NCBI GenBank assembly: GCA_008360975.2
Contig: VLJF02000817.1
Span: forward strand, 35,427-99,426
Direction of reading: 5' to 3'
Source: Lichenostomus cassidix
Taxonomy: Eukaryota; Chordata; Aves; Passeriformes; Meliphagidae
DNA length: 64,000 nt
In this document: in pieces, positions 58,261 through 64,000 of the stretch
Numbering within the stretch: position 1 is the first letter of the stretch
Layout of the letters: each line of letters opens with the position of its first letter
Notes under the pieces: generated by a model
Told to the model about the DNA's origin: nothing
Databases searched by the model: none
The model's input: only the letters and a program-made list of their open reading frames with translations
Made by a program: the position numbers and the translations under genes

Positions 58261-59390
58261 CCGTGGCAGAAGGGCCCATCCCAGCCAGATGGCTCAACCT
58301 GCCTTGGGAATGATTCCTGCCGGGCTCTGCCGCCGCTCCCGAGCAGCTCCGGGATCAGGGCGGGAAGATTCCGTGCCTGGATGAGGTGACCTGGCAGCAG
58401 GAGCCTGGCTCGGGGTGACAGCAGGGTGGTTTATTAAAAATAAACTCAGTGCTCTCCCCCTGGGGACGTCCTGGTGTCTCCATAGAGAGAAAACAGGGAT
58501 GTGGAGGTTCTGGAAAATGGGAATGACGAGGAGTATCGTAACTTGCGTTGTGGAAGGATAAATGTGCTAATAAAAGTTAATTAGGGAAGGTTTTGTTCCC
58601 AGCCAGCCCTGCTGTCCCAGCAGATCCCACCAGCACCCCGCGGGATGCTGACAGCTTTCCCTGCTGGATTTACATTCCCAGAAAAGCTGGATGGTTTTCC
58701 TTTCTGCCTTGCCCGTGGAGGTGGACAGAGAGGCATTTCCCTGCCGAACTCACGGATTCCCAAAGCCCTGTGGGATCACTTTGACACCCAGGGAATTCTG
58801 CTGTGCTTCCAGAACCTTGGCAATCACACGGAGAGTTCCGAGCAGCGTTTCCTCCTCGGATGTCAGCAGCCACATCCCAAAGGGCTGGGGTGGGAGTTAA
58901 GGATGGATTCTATTTTTCCCAGGAAGTTGCAGCCAGTGCCTCAGGACTCCAGCAGGCCCAGCCCAGTGTCCTGACCCTGGAGAGCACTAACAGGAACAGA
59001 TATCCAGGGGAAAAAGAGATTCATGGCATCAGGGACTCATTCGGATCCAGATCCTCCCCTGAGCGGATTTTCCTTCGGGCAACTCCATCCCCAACTTCCA
59101 GCAAGACCCTTTTCCTTGGGAAGAGCTGGCACGGCTGCTCCCGCGGGTTTCCCTGCATCCCGCTTGTCTCCGTCTCCATCAATAGATGGAAATCCTTGGG
59201 GAGCTCCAGAGATCCTCCTGGATCAACACAACCCCTCTGGATTAATAATCCCCCCAGCCTCCAACATGGAGCATGATCGATGGATCACGAGGCCACCCCA
59301 AAATCCCCTCCCCGACCTGAGGGAATCACGGAGCTTTCCCTGCCAGCACGCCGCTCATCCCCCTGGAATGCTGGAAAAAGGGGCGGCGGG
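58260..59390. other. Intergenic single-copy stretch
   Basis: No gene or repeat recognised. Confidence 0.55.
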
Positions 59391-59394
59391 AGCA

Positions 59395-59610
59395 TCAGCG
59401 TCCCTTTAAATCCCACTGCTAGAATCGGGAGCGAAACCTCTCCGGGGAAGAGGGGTAAAAATAGCTCGGCGGCAGCGGCCGCGGGAGCAGCCGGGGCTCT
59501 GTCAAGGGCAGGGGCGAGCGCTCGTTATAAATAGGAGTAATTAATTATTCCAGCGGGGACACGGCGCTTAATGAGGGCTTGGGCTGATGATACCGGCAGG
59601 AAGATTCCCG
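59395..59610 (+). promoter_or_regulatory. GC-rich block with TATA/MEF2-like motif
   Basis: TTATAAATAG at 59525-59534 fits both a TATA box and the MEF2 consensus YTAWWWWTAR. It is preceded by GTAAAAATAG (about 59,455) and followed by TAATTAATTATT. The surrounding 150 bp is CpG-rich. It could be an enhancer or an unannotated promoter; no downstream ORF supports a protein-coding gene. Confidence 0.3.
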
Positions 59611-60094
59611 GAGTGAAGCCATGGGATGCAGGGCCCTGGGAAAGGAGGGATGGGAGCGCTGGGCATCCCTGAGGGCAGCGGGAGGAGGAGGAGGAGGAAG
59701 GAGCTGCTCCGTGCCAGGGAAAGAACAACATCAGCATCTTAATGCCAGCGCTGCCAGCCGAGCTGGCACCTGGTGACGGAGCCGCTGTGTCCCGGAGCTG
59801 CGGGCAGGGCTTCATTTTAATTTGAATTTTTAATTAAAACTCGCGGCCGCGGCTGCCCCAGCGCCCTGAGCGGGAGCGGCGGGCGGGGTCGGGCCGGGGA
59901 GGGGCTGCCCAGGGCGGGGGGCATCCCTGGCACCCCCCGTGCCCTCCCGCCAGGATTCTGGAATGCCAGGACCTGGCGTGTCCCAGCCGGGGTGTCCCAG
60001 CCAGGAGGGTGAGGGTTCGGTGAGGAAGGACGGGAGGAAGAGGAGGGTTTGGGAGGAGGCAGAATGTGGGGCTGTGGAGAGGACTGGGATGGGG

Positions 60095-60330
60095 CAGATC
60101 TATGGGGTGGGATGGGATGGGATGGGATGGGATGGGATGGGATGGAGCAGATCTATGGGGTGGGATGGAGGAGATCTATAGGGTGGGATGGAGCAGATCC
60201 ATAGGATGGGATGGGGCAGATCCATGGGGTGGGAATGGGATGGAGCAGATCCATGGGGTGGGAATGGGATGGAGCAGATCCATGGGGTGGCATGGAGCAG
60301 ATCCATGGGGTGGGAATGGGCAGATCCATC
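60095..60330. repeat. GGGATGGAGCAGATCCATGG array
   Basis: 5-bp (GGGAT)n start, then about 30-bp units with GGGTGGGAATGGGATGGAGC, about eight copies. Confidence 0.93.
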
Positions 60331-62860
60331 TCCTTCCAGCCCTTCTCTGTGGATTCAGGCCGGGAAAAGCTCTCCAGCTCAGCACAGCACGGGAAGGACT
60401 GCTGGGGTTGTAATCCCACAAAATCGACATCGGAGGAATAACGGGGAGAGAGGAGCAGCTGAGCACAACCCCGCAGAAATCTCGGGGCAATAAAGGAGCA
60501 GAAATGGAGTCTTTTCCCTGGATCTCCTCATCTCCCGACCTTTCCAAGGGGATCTCGGGATGTTTGGAGACTGAAGGATCTGACAATCTGCCCCAGCGCT
60601 GAGCTGAGCACGGAGGGGAACACATTACACCAAATTTCCAAGGTGTGCGACTCCAAAATCCCCAATCCCAGACTTTCCGAGCCCCGGGGAGGAAGAGAGG
60701 GCATGGATAAACAGATCCACGGAGCAGCAGAGCTCCCAGTCCTGCTGACCCAGCCGGGAGATGATTCATGGCCATCGCCGCCGTGCGTTTGTGCATAAGG
60801 AAGCAATAATGGAGATGAAGCAAAGCCATCGTCTCCGAGGGATTGATGGAGTGCAGCCGCATCTCCCGACCTTTCGGGTTCTCCCCCACATCCCAGGGGC
60901 TCAGCACCGACCTCGCTCCAGCCCTGGCTGCTCCCGGGAAGATGCAGCTTGGGGGAAATGGGAAGCACCGTGACTGAGGCTTGGAGCGCTCCTCTTTTTT
61001 GGGATGAGGAGCGCCAAGGAAAGAGAGAGAAGCCAGCAGGTCATGGGATGCTGATCCCGTTTGGATCAGACCCAGGATGGAGGACTGGCAGTGCTGGGTT
61101 TATCCAGGAGGGAAGCTGGGGGTGTGGGGATGAGTGTGTGCCTCAGCATCCCCAGAAATCGAGTTAAAAACCCAAGCACTGACTCACAGATCCACTTTTC
61201 CACGATTCCAGCCCCACGGACACCCCAGACTCCCTTCTGTTTCCAATTAGCCTGGCCCCGTGCCGAGGTAATTCGTGTTCTCATCACCCTCACCCCGTTC
61301 CCTGAGCACACAGCCCAGACCCACGGGAAACGGGGAACAGCACTATGGAATCACAGGATGGAAAATCCCACGGGCAGGGACACTCCTTCCATCCCAGGTT
61401 GCTCCAAGCCGTGTCCAGCCTGGCCTGGGGCACTGCCTTGTCCGGGTTTAGTACCCCAAGGATGGAACCCTTCGTGCTCCGTGGGGATGAGGAGAGACTG
61501 GAAAGGGAGCAGAACGCCCTGATCCTGCAGGAAACACAGCGCTGCCACCTCCTGCCGCGACATTCCCACCCCCAGGCTCCACAGGAGCTGCGAGCAGACA
61601 TTTAGCATCCCTTTTCCCCTTCAGACCCATTCCCGAGGCGCTCATTCCCATTTTTCCCAGGAAGTGCAGCGCCCCATCACTGCACTTTAACCCACATCCC
61701 ATTATTGCAGCCTCATCCCTTTCCCGTCCCCGAAGCCCCGTTAGCTCCAGGCGCAGCCCCTCCTCCTGCCCTGGGCTAAGTGCTCTCCTGACCTCCTCAC
61801 CGGGGCTGCTGCACTCTCCTCCTCATGGATTATTGATCCCAAATCCCCCTCGAGGGGATCTGCGCCGTTATCGCTCCATTTTCCCCGCTGCGGTGTCTCC
61901 ACATCCCCCAATCCCAACAATCCCACCCCGCTCCCCCTCTCTGCCGCACCCGACGGGAGCACGAAGGGCCAGGATCGGGAATTCCGGGATTTTGAGAGCA
62001 AGGATCAAAGCACGGGAGGAGATGGCTTCAAACAAACCCTTCTGGGCAGCTGGCAAGCAGCGTTTCACCTGCGCAGCGCTGGGCGCTGTTTCCTTTGGAA
62101 AACGGGGAGAAAAATGCCAAACCACTCATTGCCACGCCTTAGAAAATCCAAAATCAGCCCTCAACCTCACACCGGGCTTTTAATGCCTCCCCGGCTCCTC
62201 GGCTGGTGTCCCAGAGGTGGGATTTGGGACGGAAAGTGACTCCCAGCTGAGGGATGGGAGGAATGACCCCAGATTTCCACAGCTACCCTTCGGTGCTCAT
62301 CCTCCGGGGCAGGAGGAAGGCTCTGCCGGCCAGAGGGCATCGCCAGCCTGGCCGAGCCTCGCGAGCCGTGAAAAGGGTGAACGACAAAGAAAAATGCGAT
62401 CCTTCGGGGCTTTTTCCCACCCGAAGCGGGACCGGCGCCTCCGCCCGCCTGCTCCCCGCATCCCTCAGCATCCTCAGCATCCCCGAGCCGCCCGAGTTTG
62501 CTTGTTGGCGCTGCCTGACAGCTCGGCCTCCCCCCGCAGCCCAGACGAGAGCGGAATGCATGCTAATCAATTCCGGATCGGCAGCGGCACCCGCAGCCGG
62601 GGAAAAGCTGCTGGAATGACAAAGGGAGCCTGGCGGCATCACCTGCATCCCCTGCCCGGCCCGAGCTCGCTCTGCGGGCTGCGGGATGGGGTGACAGCGA
62701 GCCGGGGAGGCTGTTGGCAGCGGGACGGAGGTGTTCCCACCGCGCTTTGCCCTCCATCCCCGCACCCCGAGCTGCCCCGCAGGCCCCGCAGCCCCCGGCA
62801 TGCGGCAGGGGAGATTAGGGCTGTTTCCTTTCCGCCGGCGAGGAGCGTAATCCCCCCTTT
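60330..62860. other. Intergenic single-copy stretch
   Basis: Apart from one CR1 fragment (61,340-61,445) I recognise no gene, array or RNA. Confidence 0.55.
61340..61445 (-). mobile_element. CR1 LINE 3' fragment
   Basis: ATGGAATCACAGGATGGAAA then CATCCCAGGTTGCTCCAAGC and GTCCAGCCTGGCCTGGGGCA. Truncated after about 100 bp. Confidence 0.65.
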
Positions 62861-62864
62861 GAAA

Positions 62865-63050
62865 GGCGCATCCTGCGCTTGATGCTTCCTGACATTAATA
62901 TTATCATCTCCAAGCAGCCGCAGAGCCCGGCTGTCGCCTGCGATTAGGGCACTGACACAGATCGGTGCAAGATTTCACAAGCGTCTCATTACGGCTGACT
63001 CGGGCTCGGCGCGGCTTATATAACTCATCTTGCATAAACCTGTCACCCGC
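62865..63050. promoter_or_regulatory. Candidate conserved element with TATA-like box
   Basis: Unique block with TGACATTAATATTATCATCT, GGTGCAAGATTTCACAAGCG and GGCTTATATAACTCATCTTG. The TTATATAA at about 63,017-63,024 resembles a TATA box. Possibly regulatory DNA of the next gene to the right. Confidence 0.35.
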
Positions 63051-63159
63051 AGGAGCTGCTCTGCCGCCCGGATGCTCGCCGGGGCTGCTCCGGGGGGTTT
63101 GGAGGCCACCGGGTCCCCTCCCTGAGCGGTCCCCTCCTCGCTGAGCATCCGCGGCTCCG

Positions 63160-64000
63160 TGCGGGGAGGTGTTGGGGCTCTGGAGCAGGGTGGGAGGGCA
63201 GCGGGGTTGTGCTGGGGTGGGTGGGGCTGTCAGGGGAAGGGCACAGGGCTGGGAGGGGTTAAAGGACCCCCAAATAGCTGGAGGAGTGGAAGGAGACCCC
63301 CAGAATGCTGGGGTGGCTGGAGGGTCAGCCTGGCTACACTGGAAGAGAAGGATATTTTAGGGCGTGTCGCAGGTGTGGGAGGGGAAAGGACTCTCAGAGG
63401 GGTTAAAGAACCCTCAGACCCTCGGAGGGGTGAAAGAAGCCCCCCACAATCCTGGGTGCGCTGGGGAGTCAGGCTGGCTGTGCAGGCAGAGGAGGAGATT
63501 TCAGGGAAATGTCACAGATTTGGGAGGTGGGAAAGACCCCCGGAGCCCCCCAGGACCCCAGGTTTGCTGGAGAACCATGGACGGGAGGGGAAACCCTACA
63601 GGGAACCTACAGGGAACCTACAGGGAACACCACAGGAAATCCCTCGTACTCCCAAACCCCGGGCTGGTCCTCCTGTCCCTCCTCACGGCACAGCCAGGAG
63701 CCTCGGGAGGCTCAATTCCAGCGGCTGGAGTCGAGCCAGGGCTCAGCGCGCTGCTGGGCCACTGTCAGGACGCGTTGGTGGCCTCAGCCAGGCGGGAGCT
63801 CGCCAGGCCCTGCCGCTGGAATTGCGGGAATTGCGGGAATTGCGGGAGAGCAGTGCTGTGGCTTTGGAGCTACTGACCCTGGCCTGGAATGTGGCTCTGG
63901 GGACAGGGATGCTCCCAGGGCAACGGGGACCTCTGGGATCAGGGAATGGGGACAGGGATGCTCCCAATCCACGGGAACCTCTGGAATCCCGGGATGGGGA
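63160..64000. repeat. Low-order degenerate repeats at right edge
   Basis: GGGGTTAAAGGACCCCCAAA-type block two to three times (63,240-63,560), CTACAGGGAAC x 4 (about 63,597-63,635), GAATTGCGG x 3 (about 63,820-63,848), and GGGGACAGGGATGCTCCCA twice near the end. Confidence 0.7.

Noticed and set aside
53968..64000. GFRA2 exon, expected from synteny
   Set aside because: I searched by eye for signal-peptide and cysteine-rich GDNF-receptor coding sequence and found none; the ORFs here have no recognisable domain.

Overview
This is vertebrate nuclear DNA, almost certainly avian and most likely from a songbird. It holds spliced genes with consensus vertebrate splice sites, many degenerate 3' fragments of CR1-type LINEs (the bird and reptile LINE family), a CpG-island promoter, and a very high load of intronic minisatellites rich in the word GGAATTCC. 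There is no bacterial, phage or organellar gene, and I saw no tRNA, rRNA or CRISPR array.

Layout. (1) About 1-48,600, minus strand: exportin-7 (XPO7). Twenty-four coding exons can be placed to the base, from the start codon at 48,597-48,599 to a donor at 638. They encode the first 927 codons of a protein that is 1,087 residues in human; the last exons lie beyond the left edge. (2) About 48,300-50,520: the XPO7 CpG-island promoter, then a minisatellite-rich interval that must also hold the DOK2 promoter. (3) 50,526-53,967, plus strand: a complete five-exon DOK2 gene (PH domain, IRS-type PTB domain, tyrosine-rich tail), 494 codons. XPO7 and DOK2 are head to head, as in the human 8p21.3 neighbourhood. 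(4) 54,000-64,000: no gene found; mostly single-copy DNA with several blocks resembling conserved regulatory sequence. By synteny GFRA2 would be expected beyond the right edge, but none of its exons is visible.

The two genes are functionally unrelated: XPO7 is a RanGTP-dependent nuclear transport receptor of the importin-beta superfamily, and DOK2 is a cytoplasmic adaptor in tyrosine-kinase signalling.

What stands out is the intron content of XPO7. Nearly every intron of about 1 kb or more has its own private tandem array. Two arrays have copied a splice site of the neighbouring exon: about 24 extra copies of the exon 4 donor region and about 13 extra copies of the exon 12 acceptor with the first exon bases. 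Two other arrays carry dense AATAAA hexamers in the sense orientation of XPO7, and two form very long pyrimidine tracts running into real acceptors. XPO7 also has two minor-spliceosome (U12-type) introns readable from sequence, one AT-AC and one GT-AG. In DOK2, intron 2 is almost entirely a GGAT microsatellite that is open and in frame, and intron 4 is only 66 nt.
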